Assembly: GCA_021608145.1 (NCBI GenBank)
Contig: JAKIHM010000001.1
Coordinates: 342,051-406,050 of the forward strand
Length of the DNA stretch: 64,000 nucleotides
Direction: 5' to 3'
DNA from: Thermovorax subterraneus
GTDB lineage: Bacteria > Bacillota > Thermosediminibacteria > Thermosediminibacterales > Thermosediminibacteraceae
Under the pieces are notes generated by a model, which was given only the letters and a program-made list of their open reading frames with translations, was not told where the DNA came from and made no database searches. This document shows positions 9,266-18,696 of the stretch, one piece after another. The position numbers were made by a program, and so were the translations under genes. Within the stretch, counting starts at the first letter, position 1, and each line of letters begins with the position of its first letter.

Positions 9266-9737
9266 TCCTTTTCCTCCTTTCGAATTGTTTTTATTTATTA
9301 TAATTAGCAAGAATTATGCCATTTGGCATTTTGTTGATATTTTACCAAAATAATGTATTCAAAAGCACTTAAAATTTATTTACAACGTTTCAAAAAGTTA
9401 TATTATATTACAATTTAGAAAGAATTAATGATTTCAAAATGAAAAACAAATTGTTATTAGATAAAACTAGATTAGGTCGGTAATAATTGTGTAAAAAATA
9501 TTGAGCCTCCTCCATCCCTCAGCCTTGCTTATTTCTTCTATCGATTTGGTAATTTTAGTTATTCGTCGATTATTTTTTTCTTCTTGAGTTTATATAGTTT
9601 ATATAGTCGACAGAGAAGGCCGGAGTACCTGCTAGCTTTTGGCGGCTTAGAAATTTTTTAAATGCTCATTTCTTCCTTCAATCCCACCGTCAGCAGGGAA
9701 AAATCCGAGGTCAAATTTGGGTTGATTATATAATAAA
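9266..9737. other. Intergenic region with no recognisable gene
   Basis: This AT-rich stretch lies between the tannase-like gene and the liv operon terminator. The minus strand has a short open frame reading KSIEEISKAEGWRRLNIFY that I cannot identify, and several stops. The promoter of the minus-strand hydrolase must lie at its left end, but no convincing -35/-10 pair was seen. Confidence 0.5.
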
Positions 9738-9758
9738 AGCCGCGTTTATTGCGCGGCT
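9738..9758 (-). terminator. Terminator of the liv operon
   Basis: On the minus strand, AGCCGCG/CGCGGCT with a 7-base loop is followed by TTTTATTA, just beyond the livF stop. Confidence 0.8.
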
Positions 9759-9769
9759 CTTCTTTATTA

Positions 9770-10477
9770 CTACGCTTCCCCGAGGTACGCCTTCCTCACC
9801 TGTTCATTGTGAAGCAATTTTTCGGCGGTATCTTCCATCAAAATCCTGCCCGTTTCCAGAACGTAGGCCTTGTGCGCGGTGGAAAGGGCCATGTGGGCGT
9901 TCTGCTCCACCAGAAGTATCGTGGTTCCTTCGCGGTTTATCTGGCGGATGATGTCGAAGATGCTGAGAACTATCTTTGGGGCAAGGCCCATGGAAGGTTC
10001 GTCTAAAAGCAGGAGCTTGGGGCGCGACATGAGGGCACGCCCTATTGCGAGCATCTGCTGTTCGCCGCCGGACAGCGTCCCGGCGATCTGGTGGAGGCGG
10101 TCTTTAAGTATCGGGAAAAGTTCGAACACCCTTTCCATATTTGCCTTTGTTTCGCTTTTGTTCCTGTTGAGATAACCGCCGAGCTGCAGATTTTCCAGGA
10201 CAGTCATTCGCGGGAAAATCCTTCTCCCTTCCGGAACCATGACAATGCCTGCTGCCACGATGTCGGATGTGGGCAGGTTGGTTATATCCATGTCGTAAAA
10301 GTACACCTTTCCGGAGGTGGCACTGACGAGGCCGCATATGGTCTTTAAGAGGGTGGTTTTCCCCGCTCCGTTTGCACCTATTACTGTTACTATTTCGCCT
10401 TCGTTCACGTTTATCGAAACGCCCTTCAATGCCTGGATCGTCCCGTAGTGGGCGGTTACGTTTTCGAGTCTCAGCAA
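9770..10477 (-). CDS. livF: Branched-chain amino acid ABC transporter ATP-binding protein LivF
   Basis: Cytoplasmic ATPase of 235 residues, the typical LivF length. It has Walker A GANGAGKTT, signature LSGGEQQM, Walker B LLLLDEPSMGL and the switch histidine in LLVEQNAHMA. The start is TTG at 10477, supported by AAGGAGG about 8 bases upstream inside the end of livG. It powers import together with LivG and the LivH/LivM channel. It is the last gene of the five-gene minus-strand operon. Confidence 0.93.
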   Translation of the reverse strand: MLRLENVTAHYGTIQALKGVSINVNEGEIVTVIGANGAGKTTLLKTICGLVSATSGKVYFYDMDITNLPTSDIVAAGIVMVPEGRRIFPRMTVLENLQLGGYLNRNKSETKANMERVFELFPILKDRLHQIAGTLSGGEQQMLAIGRALMSRPKLLLLDEPSMGLAPKIVLSIFDIIRQINREGTTILLVEQNAHMALSTAHKAYVLETGRILMEDTAEKLLHNEQVRKAYLGEA

Positions 10478-10478
10478 C

Positions 10479-11255
10479 CTATTTTACCTCCTTGTCCAGG
10501 GCGGCACCCAGGTATGCTTTGAGAACGTTCTCATCGTTTTTCACTTCCTCGGGCGTGCCGTCGGCTATTTTTTTGCCGTAGTCGAGGACCACAATCCTCT
10601 GGCAGATCCCCATCACCAGTTTCATGTCGTGTTCGATGAGCAGTACGGTCTTCCCCATGTCATTGACCTTTTGTATTAGTTCGATGAGGTCGTTGGTTTC
10701 CTGGGGGTTCATCCCGGCGGCGGGTTCGTCTAAAAGTATAAGTTCGGGTTCTGTGGCCAGTGCCCTTGCCATTTCCAGCTTTCTCTGTTTGCCGTAAGGG
10801 AGGTTTTTGGCCTTTTCTTTTGCCGCTTCTGCAAGACCGACGAATTCCAGGATTTCCATGGCCTTTTCCTTCACCCTTTTTTCCTCATCTCGGACGGCAG
10901 GGGGACGGAAAATAGCGCCGAAGACCCCGGTCCGGGTGCGGCAGTGCTGCCCTATTATCACATTGTCCAAAACGCTCATTTCGCCGAAAAGCCTTATATT
11001 CTGGAATGTCCGCGCAATGCCTAGCCTGGTTATCTGATAGGGCTTTAGATTCTTTATTTCCCTCTCTTTAAAGTAGATGCTGCCCCGGGAGGGCGAGTAG
11101 ACGCCGGTGAGCAGGTTAAAAAGCGTGGTCTTTCCGGCGCCGTTGGGTCCTATAAGGCCCAGAATTTCCCCCTTGTTTATGTGAATATTTACAGAGTCGA
11201 GTGCCGTAAGTCCTCCGAATACCATGGTGAGGTTTTTCCCTTCAAGGAGAGTCAT
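10479..11255 (-). CDS. livG: Branched-chain amino acid ABC transporter ATP-binding protein LivG
   Basis: ATPase subunit of 258 residues. It has Walker A GPNGAGKTT, the LivG-type signature LPYGKQRKLEMARAL and Walker B LILLDEPAAGMNP. The latter two are characteristic of LivG rather than LivF. The start at 11255 (ATGACTCTC) overlaps the livM stop as ATGA and has AAGGAGG upstream. A longer in-frame extension would run deep into livM and is unlikely. Confidence 0.93.
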   Translation of the reverse strand: MTLLEGKNLTMVFGGLTALDSVNIHINKGEILGLIGPNGAGKTTLFNLLTGVYSPSRGSIYFKEREIKNLKPYQITRLGIARTFQNIRLFGEMSVLDNVIIGQHCRTRTGVFGAIFRPPAVRDEEKRVKEKAMEILEFVGLAEAAKEKAKNLPYGKQRKLEMARALATEPELILLDEPAAGMNPQETNDLIELIQKVNDMGKTVLLIEHDMKLVMGICQRIVVLDYGKKIADGTPEEVKNDENVLKAYLGAALDKEVK

Positions 11256-12109
11256 GCTGCCTGCCCCCTCCTTTTCATCACCTTGTTTTCGCCCATTATC
11301 CCCTGAGGCCTCCATATCATCATGGCGACGAGAAGTATTCCGTAAAACACCATGCGGTACTGGGCTATGACGGGAGAAACGGACCTTAAGAATTCCGGCA
11401 ACACGGTTATTATCGCTGCGCCCAGCAAAGCTCCATAGGTGTTGCCCAAACCGCCAAGCACTACCATGCTCAAAATCTCTATGGATTTCATGAATCCGAA
11501 GTTGTTAGGGTTGATGTAGCGGAAGAAGAAGGCGTAAAGGCCGCCGGCCAGGCCGGCATAGAAAGCTCCCAGGACGAAAGCCAGTATCTTAAAATTTGCG
11601 GTGTTTATTCCCATCGCTTCCGCGGCCAGTTCATCTTCCCTTATGGCGATAAAGGATTTGCCGACTCTAGAATGCATTATCCTGTTGAGAGAAAAGATGA
11701 CCAGCGTGACGCATAAATATACGACATAAACGTTTGTGACCTTCGGGATCCCCCTGAGTCCCATGGGACCTCCGGTTATCTCCAGATTAAGGAGGATGTT
11801 TTTCATGATTTCACCAAAGCCTAAAGTAGCTATCGCCAGGTAATCACCTTTCAGCCGAAGGGTCGGGACTCCGATGATGAATCCGAATAATGCGGCGGAA
11901 ATAGCACCCAGGATAAGCGCCACCGCGAAAGGGATACCGAGCTTTAGTGCAGCGAGCGTAGCGGTGTAGGCGCCTATTCCCATGAATGTGGCATGGCAGA
12001 GCGAAAGCTGACCGGTAAAGCCGGTGACAAGGTTCAGGCTCACAGCTAGTATTATGTTTATTCCCGTCACCGTAAGTATCTGGACGTAGTAGCTGTTCAC
12101 TTGCTCCAC
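11252..12109 (-). CDS. livM: Branched-chain amino acid ABC transporter permease LivM
   Basis: Inner-membrane permease of 285 residues with about 8-10 hydrophobic segments. The coupling region SFIAIREDELAAEAMGIN binds the ATPases, and the C-terminal MIWRPQGIMGE is typical of LivM. It abuts livH directly and overlaps livG by 4 bases, indicating translational coupling. Confidence 0.93.
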   Translation of the reverse strand: MEQVNSYYVQILTVTGINIILAVSLNLVTGFTGQLSLCHATFMGIGAYTATLAALKLGIPFAVALILGAISAALFGFIIGVPTLRLKGDYLAIATLGFGEIMKNILLNLEITGGPMGLRGIPKVTNVYVVYLCVTLVIFSLNRIMHSRVGKSFIAIREDELAAEAMGINTANFKILAFVLGAFYAGLAGGLYAFFFRYINPNNFGFMKSIEILSMVVLGGLGNTYGALLGAAIITVLPEFLRSVSPVIAQYRMVFYGILLVAMMIWRPQGIMGENKVMKRRGQAA

Positions 12110-12982
12110 CTACACTTTCTCCTGGAGTTTTCGGCCTAAAAGGCCCGTCGGTTTTACGAGGAGTATTATGATAAGCACCGCAAAGGCAATGGCATCCTTG
12201 TAGCGGGACATGTAGACTGCGCCTAATACCTCCACAATTCCCAATATCAGGCCTCCGAGCATGGCTCCCGGGATATTGCCTATGCCGCCGAGCACTGCGG
12301 CCACGAAGCCTTTGAGTCCGGGGAAAAAGCCCATCATGGGGTCTACGGAATTGAAATAGACGCCGACGAGGACGCCGGCGGCGCCGCCCAGGGCAGACCC
12401 GATGGCGAAGGTGAAGGAGATCACCCGGTCTATTTTTATGCCCATCAGCTGGGCGGCCTCCTTGTCCTGGGCGGTGGCACGCATGGCCTGGCCCAGTTTG
12501 GTCCTGTGTATCAGGAAGTGGAGGCCTACCATCAAAATTATGGAAATGAGGAGGATCAAAAGCTGAAGCGAGGACATCTGTATGGATTGGCCGAGCTTAA
12601 TCGAGGCTGATTTGAAATTTACCGGGAAGGCCCGAACCTGGGGCCCGGCGAGTATCAGGGCAGCGTTTTGAAGGAATATGGAAACACCTATGGCGCTTAT
12701 CAAGGGGGCGATTCTAGTCGACTTTCTCAGAGGTTTGTACGCCACCTTTTCAATCGTCACCCCTAGGAGGCACGAGCCGGCCATGGCGATAATAAGTGCA
12801 AGCGGAAAGGGCATCTTATACACCGTTACCATAATGAGACCGATGAATGCGCCCGTCATGTATATTTCGCTGTGGGCAAAGTTTATGAGCTCCAGAATGC
12901 CGTAGACCATGGTGTATCCCAGTGCTATCAAGGCGTAAGTGCTTCCAAGAGTCAGTCCGTTTAGAATTTGTTCGGCGAACAT
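12110..12982 (-). CDS. livH: Branched-chain amino acid ABC transporter permease LivH
   Basis: Permease of 290 residues. The N-terminus is FAEQILNGLTLGSTYALIALGY, the classical LivH opening, here read in two parts (FAEQILNGLTLG, STYALIALGY). The coupling loop MRATAQDKEAAQLMGI and the C-terminal VKPTGLLGRK follow. It is separated from livK by a strong hairpin. With LivM it forms the transmembrane channel. Confidence 0.93.
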   Translation of the reverse strand: MFAEQILNGLTLGSTYALIALGYTMVYGILELINFAHSEIYMTGAFIGLIMVTVYKMPFPLALIIAMAGSCLLGVTIEKVAYKPLRKSTRIAPLISAIGVSIFLQNAALILAGPQVRAFPVNFKSASIKLGQSIQMSSLQLLILLISIILMVGLHFLIHRTKLGQAMRATAQDKEAAQLMGIKIDRVISFTFAIGSALGGAAGVLVGVYFNSVDPMMGFFPGLKGFVAAVLGGIGNIPGAMLGGLILGIVEVLGAVYMSRYKDAIAFAVLIIILLVKPTGLLGRKLQEKV

Positions 12983-13004
12983 GGCTCCCTTCCTTTCTAA
13001 AAGG

Positions 13005-13041
13005 CAAAGTCAATGGGCGTAAAACACCCATTGACTTTGCT
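13005..13041 (-). terminator. 14-bp intercistronic hairpin between livK and livH
   Basis: A perfect stem (13005-13018 with 13028-13041, 9-base loop) lies 16 bases after the livK stop on the minus strand. It is followed there by CCTTTTA. It probably terminates a fraction of transcripts or protects the livK mRNA, giving more binding protein than membrane components (inference). Confidence 0.75.
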
Positions 13042-13056
13042 TTATAGCCGCTTTAA

Positions 13057-14220
13057 TTAGCGGATCTTGACGAACTTGCCGTTTTCCACCTTCAAAATCA
13101 GAACGTCCTTTACGGCGTCGCCCTCTTCGGTGAAAGATGTGGTACCGGTGATGCCGGGGAAGTCCTTTATCTTCGCCATTTCGGCCTGGAGGGCTTCTCC
13201 GCCTTGGCCTTTTGCGTTCTTTATGGCTGTGAGCAGGATTTTGGCGGCGTCATAGGCCTGGGCGGCGAACATATCGGGCTCCGCATTGAACTTTTCTTTA
13301 TAGGCCTTTACGAAGTTCTGCACTGCCTCGGACGGGTCGTCCGGGAAGAAACCTGCTGTGAATACCGCCCCTTCAACGGCACTGCCGCCGAGTTCGATGA
13401 GCTTGGGCGAATAAAAGCCGTCAGCCCCGAGAATCTGGACGTTCAAGCCTTGCTCCTTGGCCTGCTGCGCGATTTTTGCGGCTTCGGTATAGTATCCGGC
13501 TATGTAGAGGGCGTCGGGGTTGAAGCTCTTTATTTTGGTGAGCTGTGCCCTGAAGTCGCTTTCGCCGTCGTTGTAAGTTTCGACGTCAACTACGCTTGCG
13601 AGTTCCTTGGCCTTCTGCTCGAAGGCGTTTTTCAGGGAAAGGCCGTAGTCGTTGTTGGTGTACATTATAGCGAATTTTTTGAGGCCCATTTCCTTTGCTG
13701 CGTATTCGGCAAGCTGGGTCGCCTGGACCTCATCGGACAGGCAGTTCCTGAAGATATAGTCGCCTATCTCGGGAATACCCTTTGCTGTGGAGGAGGAAGT
13801 GATCATGACGACTTTAGCATCGTTGGCTATGGGACCTGCGGTCATGGTCTCGGAGCTTATAACTCCGCCGACGATGGCAATTACCTTGTCCTGCTGTATC
13901 AGTTTTGTTACCGCGTTGGCGGCTTCGGTCTGGTCGCCTCGGGTGTCTTCGGAAATTATTTCGACCTTCTTGCCGTCGATGCCTCCGGCGTTGTTGATTT
14001 CATCCACGGCTATTTCCACGCCGTTTTTGGTGCTGACGCCGTATGTAGCGAGATTGCCAGTAAGTGGCCCCAAGGTGCCGATTTTGATGGTTTCGGTGCC
14101 CCCCGACGACTGCTGCTGTCCTTGCTGCTGACTTTGGGAAGAGCTTTGTCCGCAGCCTGCCGCAGTAAGGACGACGATGAGCAGAATCGAAATTAGTACC
14201 AGCGATTTTGAAAATTTCAT
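13057..14220 (-). CDS. livK: Branched-chain amino acid ABC transporter substrate-binding lipoprotein LivK
   Basis: Binding protein of 387 residues. The lipoprotein signal ends in the lipobox AAGC, followed by a Ser/Gln-rich linker (about residues 24-40). The mature domain starts IKIGTLGPLTGNLATYG, typical of the type I periplasmic-binding Leu/Ile/Val family. An AGGAGG site lies just before the ATG. It is the first gene of the operon, and its promoter must lie in the AT-rich 14221-14343 interval. The ligand could be a branched-chain amino acid, another amino acid or urea; context does not discriminate. Confidence 0.92.
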   Translation of the reverse strand: MKFSKSLVLISILLIVVLTAAGCGQSSSQSQQQGQQQSSGGTETIKIGTLGPLTGNLATYGVSTKNGVEIAVDEINNAGGIDGKKVEIISEDTRGDQTEAANAVTKLIQQDKVIAIVGGVISSETMTAGPIANDAKVVMITSSSTAKGIPEIGDYIFRNCLSDEVQATQLAEYAAKEMGLKKFAIMYTNNDYGLSLKNAFEQKAKELASVVDVETYNDGESDFRAQLTKIKSFNPDALYIAGYYTEAAKIAQQAKEQGLNVQILGADGFYSPKLIELGGSAVEGAVFTAGFFPDDPSEAVQNFVKAYKEKFNAEPDMFAAQAYDAAKILLTAIKNAKGQGGEALQAEMAKIKDFPGITGTTSFTEEGDAVKDVLILKVENGKFVKIR

Positions 14221-14322
14221 GGTTATCCTCCTTTTCTTTTTATTTTATAATTTTAAACTTCCGCTTTATTTATAATTGCAAATAATATCTCGGCTTATAA
14301 AAATTATTAAGTTTATTTATAA

Positions 14323-14681
<359 letters not shown>

Positions 14682-14795
14682 AATAATCTAAAATAATCAA
14701 TAATAGTTTAATTTTGCCACATATAATATGAAATACATTGGACTTTTCAAAATAATCAAAACGATATAAAATTAACATGAACGGAGTGGATCTTT

Positions 14796-16952
14796 ATGAA
14801 TGAGAGGTGTGCACAACTTCTCATTAAAATAATTATGTCAGAAGGACCCATTAAAATAGGAGAATTGGCAAACGAATTTAAAGTATCGCCACGCACAATT
14901 CGTTATGACCTTGATAGAATAGATAGGTTTTTGAAAGATAATAATTTGCCACAATTGATGAGAAAACCAAGAGTCGGAGTTTTTTATAATGGAAGTAGAG
15001 AATATAAGGAGAAGGTATTGTTTTTATTAAATAAGTTTGGAAGGTATAATTGCGGATTAACAAAAGAAGAAAGGGAAAAGTTTATCCTTTTGGAGCTTTT
15101 TCGAGCAAGAGATTATATAACTATAGAAAATCTTTCTAATATATTAGGAGTGAGCAGAGGAACTGTTATAAGTGATCTTAAAAAAGTAAAAAAATGGTTG
15201 AGAAAATACAACGTAGAGTTAGAGTCTTCTCCACATTATGGAATAAAAATCAAAGGAGAAGAAACGGATATAAGAAGAGCAGTCGTGTATTTGTTTTCGG
15301 AATATATCGATATAGAAAAGGCGCTAGATGTAATGAAAACTTCCGCATACGGTCACAAAAATTCTGCGATAAATAGCCAGTTAAAAAAGCTATTTGAAAA
15401 TATTAATATTACCTACATAGAAAATGCTGTAAAAATGGCACAGGAACAGCTTAATAGCACCTTTTCTGATGCGGCTTATGCGGGGCTTGTGGTTCATCTA
15501 GCTCTTGCAATCAAAAGAATTCAATTAGGCAAGGATATATTGATGCCTAAAGATGAGCTGGAAAGATTAAAGTTGACTAAGGAATTTGCTGTTGCATCAA
15601 GTATTGCTAAAAGTCTAGAACAAAGCTATGGTGTGAAAATTCCTATTGATGAAATAGGATACATTACCCTACATCTTCTCGGAGGTAAGGTAACTTCTTC
15701 AAATGCATTTGTAAAAGAAGAATGGGCCAAGCTACAATTTTTAACGGCAAGGATTATAAGGGATGTGCAAGATATAATCGGTGTAGATTTTTGTTCTGAC
15801 GATGAACTTTATAGAGGCTTGATGGAACATTTAGGGCCGACAGTATACCGTTTGAAACACAAGTTGCCTCTAAAAAATCCCATATTAAGGGAGATAAAGG
15901 AAAACTATCCCGAAATTTTTGAAGCAGTAAAAAATGGACTTAATGCATTAATAGATTATGTTAAGTGTGAAATACCTGAAGAAGAAATCGGTTATATAGC
16001 TATTCATTTTGGAGCGGCTCTTGAAAGGATGAGGGCTAAAAATAGAAAAGTATACAGAGCATTAGTGGTATGTGGAACAGGGATAGGAACAGCTAAGCTT
16101 TTGGCTTCTAGAATAAAGGCAGAGTTCGATGATATTGAAATAATAGGAACTATACCTAGCCATCAGCTTAAAGAGTTTTCTTTTAAAAGGAATAATGTAG
16201 ATCTCATTATTTCTACTGTTTATATTGATAATAATTTAAGATCGGATGTGTTGTGTGTGACTGTTAATCCACTATTGCCTAAAGCTGACGTCCTTAGGAT
16301 AAGCAACATTTTAAAAGAACAGAATCAAACTCTAAAGGCGGTGAGAAGGAGGAATTTATTTGCCGTCGATGGATTGATTAAAATTATTGAAAAGTATTGC
16401 ACAATAAATTCAAAAAAAGAGCTAATTGAACAACTTGAAAGATATTTATGCGATAATTTGCATCTAATAAATTTGAAAGGAGTTGCTCAGCCAGTGCTAG
16501 ATGAACTGATAACAGAGAAGACAATAATGTTAAATATAGAAGCTGAAAACTGGGAAGAAGCTGTGAGGAAAGGTGGTGAGATATTAGTAGAAAACGGTTT
16601 TGTAGAACCTCGATATGTTGACGCAATGATAAAGACGGTAAAAGAGGTAGGACCATATATAGTAATAGCTCCAGGTATTGCAATGCCCCATGCTCGACCG
16701 GAAGATGGGGTAAAACAGGTTTGCATGAGCTTGATAACGCTTAAAAATCCAGTAGAATTTGGAAATGAAACCAATGATCCTGTTAGACTCATAATTTCCT
16801 TTGGTGCGGTAGATCAGAATTCCCATTTAAAGGCTTTGTCAAAGTTGATGAATCTTTTTACTAACCAGAAATATATTGAGGAAATTTTAGAAACTTCTGA
16901 TGTTAAAAAAGTTATTGAAATAATAAAGGAATGTTCAAGTAAGGAGGTATGA
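14796..16952 (+). CDS. PRD-domain transcriptional regulator with EIIB-like and EIIA domains (BglG/MtlR family)
   Basis: Regulator of 718 residues. In order it has an HTH_11 domain (KIGELANEFKVSPRTIRYDL, about residues 15-40) and a second HTH (NLSNILGVSRGTVISDLKK, about 115-135). Two PRD domains follow (about 190-300 and 310-415; HLLGGKV and IHFGAALERM). Next are a EIIB-like domain (VVCGTGIGTAKLLASR, near 425) and a C-terminal EIIA domain with phosphoryl-accepting His in GIAMPHARPE. It heads the PTS operon and overlaps the next gene region. PTS-dependent phosphorylation of the PRDs should control operon activation. No separate EIIA gene exists here, so the fused EIIA may also serve transport (inference). 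Confidence 0.9.
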   Translation: MNERCAQLLIKIIMSEGPIKIGELANEFKVSPRTIRYDLDRIDRFLKDNNLPQLMRKPRVGVFYNGSREYKEKVLFLLNKFGRYNCGLTKEEREKFILLELFRARDYITIENLSNILGVSRGTVISDLKKVKKWLRKYNVELESSPHYGIKIKGEETDIRRAVVYLFSEYIDIEKALDVMKTSAYGHKNSAINSQLKKLFENINITYIENAVKMAQEQLNSTFSDAAYAGLVVHLALAIKRIQLGKDILMPKDELERLKLTKEFAVASSIAKSLEQSYGVKIPIDEIGYITLHLLGGKVTSSNAFVKEEWAKLQFLTARIIRDVQDIIGVDFCSDDELYRGLMEHLGPTVYRLKHKLPLKNPILREIKENYPEIFEAVKNGLNALIDYVKCEIPEEEIGYIAIHFGAALERMRAKNRKVYRALVVCGTGIGTAKLLASRIKAEFDDIEIIGTIPSHQLKEFSFKRNNVDLIISTVYIDNNLRSDVLCVTVNPLLPKADVLRISNILKEQNQTLKAVRRRNLFAVDGLIKIIEKYCTINSKKELIEQLERYLCDNLHLINLKGVAQPVLDELITEKTIMLNIEAENWEEAVRKGGEILVENGFVEPRYVDAMIKTVKEVGPYIVIAPGIAMPHARPEDGVKQVCMSLITLKNPVEFGNETNDPVRLIISFGAVDQNSHLKALSKLMNLFTNQKYIEEILETSDVKKVIEIIKECSSKEV

Positions 16953-16957
16953 TTCAA

Positions 16958-17239
16958 ATGAAAATATTGGTAGTTTGTGGCAGTGGTTTGGGCAGCAGTT
17001 TTTTAATTGAGATGAATATTAAAAAAATACTACAGGAATTGGGAATAGAGGCAGAAGTGGATCATGCAGATTTAGGTTCAGCTAAAGGTTCGGGGGCGGA
17101 TATTTTAGTAGGCACTAGAGATATAGCTATGCAATTGTATGAAATTGGAAGGGAGGTTGTGTCTCTTGATAACATGATAGACACCGAGAGCATGAAGGCG
17201 AAGTTGGTAGAAGCTATTGAGAAACTTAAGAAAAAGTAA
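16958..17239 (+). CDS. PTS ascorbate-type EIIB component
   Basis: Cytoplasmic EIIB of about 93 residues with the phosphorylated cysteine in the P-loop VVCGSGLGSSF. The length and motif match the UlaB/SgaB family. AAGGAGG at 16941 is spaced best for the ATG at 16958; the upstream ATG at 16949 is too close. It transfers phosphate from an EIIA to the sugar carried by the EIIC at 17266. Confidence 0.9.
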   Translation: MKILVVCGSGLGSSFLIEMNIKKILQELGIEAEVDHADLGSAKGSGADILVGTRDIAMQLYEIGREVVSLDNMIDTESMKAKLVEAIEKLKKK

Positions 17240-17265
17240 ATAAATTATAAAGGGGGAACAATGAT

Positions 17266-18630
17266 ATGTCATTTTTTAAATTTCTGATGAATGATATATT
17301 GAGCCAACCAGCTGTACTCGTAGGACTTATGGCGCTTATTGGATTGGTGGCTCAGAAGAAACCGACAGAACAGGTTATTTCGGGGACAGTTAAGACGATA
17401 ATAGGTTTTCTTATACTTTCTGGTGGTGCCAATATAGTTGTAGGTTCCCTTAACTATTTTGGGACTATGTTCCAAAAAGGGTTTAATATTACTGGAGTTG
17501 TTCCAAACAATGAGGCAATTGTTGCTTTGGCAATTCAAAAAATAGGTTCTCAAACGGCATTAATAATGGCTTGCGGTATGTTAGTGAACATATTGATAGC
17601 AAGATTTACTAGGTATAAGTATATTTGGCTGACAGGACATCATACCTTTTATATGGCTTGTATGTTGGCAGCAATTCTATTAGCTGCAGGGTTTGAAGGA
17701 TTTTCATTGGTGCTTGCAGGGTCAATTTTGTTGGGCATAACTATGGTTGTTTTCCCGGCTCTTGCGCATCCGATAATGAGACAGATTACCGGAAGTGACG
17801 AAGTAGCGTTTGCTCATTTTGGCACAGTTGGCTATGTACTTTCTGGCTATATAGGAAAATATTTTGGGGATAAGAGTAAAACGACAGAAGAGATTAAAAT
17901 GCCGAAAGGGCTCACGTTTTTGCGTGACAATACAGTAGCTATTGGAGTGACTATGGCAATTGTCTACATAATCACGGCGTTATTTGCAGGCAAAAGCTAT
18001 GTGGAACAGGAGTTAAGTGGAGGGATGAATTATATAATATTTGCAATAATGCAGGCTTTAACTTTCTCAGCAGGCGTATATGTAATACTTGCAGGTGTGA
18101 GGATGATACTTGGTGAAATAGTACCTGCTTTTAGAGGTATTGCGCTGAAAATAGTACCTGATGCAAAACCTGCTCTGGATTGTCCTGTGGTATATCCCTA
18201 CGCGCCTACAGCTGTTTTGATTGGATTTATAATGAGCTTTATTGCGGGAATAGTAGGAATGTTTATACTCATAGCAATGAAAGCTACCGTAATCATTCCT
18301 GGCGTGGTTCCGCACTTTTTCTGTGGTGCGACAGCAGGAGTTTTCGGGAATGCAACAGGAGGCCTTAGGGGTGCCGTGCTTGGTGCTTTTGCACATGGCC
18401 TTTTGATCACATTCCTTCCGGTATGGCTTATGCCTGTATTAGGTGACTTAGGATTTGCGAATACAACCTTTAGTGATGCTGATTTCACGGTGACGGGCAT
18501 AATAACGGGTAATGTAGCTAGGTACTTTGGTAGTACGGGGATATTTATATTAATAGTGCTGCTTTTAATCATATTGTTTGTTCCGACTTTTATGAAAAAA
18601 GAGGGGAAGAATGTTCAGGTAAGAGGTTGA
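17266..18630 (+). CDS. PTS ascorbate-type EIIC permease (UlaA/SgaT family)
   Basis: Membrane protein of 454 residues with about 11 hydrophobic segments. The family motifs LTGHHTFYMACMLAA (about residue 125) and PGVVPHFFCGATAGVFGN (about 345) are present. It follows EIIB by 26 bases with a GGGGGAAC ribosome site. The family imports L-ascorbate or related sugar acids with phosphorylation. The downstream transketolase suggests that the product enters the pentose phosphate pathway. The exact sugar is unknown, because no UlaD/E/F homologues follow. Confidence 0.9.
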   Translation: MSFFKFLMNDILSQPAVLVGLMALIGLVAQKKPTEQVISGTVKTIIGFLILSGGANIVVGSLNYFGTMFQKGFNITGVVPNNEAIVALAIQKIGSQTALIMACGMLVNILIARFTRYKYIWLTGHHTFYMACMLAAILLAAGFEGFSLVLAGSILLGITMVVFPALAHPIMRQITGSDEVAFAHFGTVGYVLSGYIGKYFGDKSKTTEEIKMPKGLTFLRDNTVAIGVTMAIVYIITALFAGKSYVEQELSGGMNYIIFAIMQALTFSAGVYVILAGVRMILGEIVPAFRGIALKIVPDAKPALDCPVVYPYAPTAVLIGFIMSFIAGIVGMFILIAMKATVIIPGVVPHFFCGATAGVFGNATGGLRGAVLGAFAHGLLITFLPVWLMPVLGDLGFANTTFSDADFTVTGIITGNVARYFGSTGIFILIVLLLIILFVPTFMKKEGKNVQVRG

Positions 18631-18652
18631 TTTGAAAATTGTGCGTATTTGA

Positions 18653-18671
18653 GCCCGGGTATTACCCGGGC
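18653..18671 (+). terminator. GC-rich hairpin between EIIC and transketolase
   Basis: GCCCGGGT/ACCCGGGC with a 3-base loop is followed only by CATAATTTTG. It may be a weak terminator or mRNA-stabilising stem within the operon. Confidence 0.6.
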
Positions 18672-18696
18672 ATAATTTTGGGCGAGGTGTAAATTT

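Noticed and set aside
9400..9700. Possible degenerate coding sequence or structured RNA in the gap before the liv terminator
   Set aside because: Only short frames with stops were found. The reading KSIEEISKAEGWRRLN could not be tied to any family.
13204..14196. 330-codon plus-strand open frame across livK
   Set aside because: It lies entirely antisense to livK, is caused by its high GC and codon bias, has no recognisable domain and has no ribosome site.
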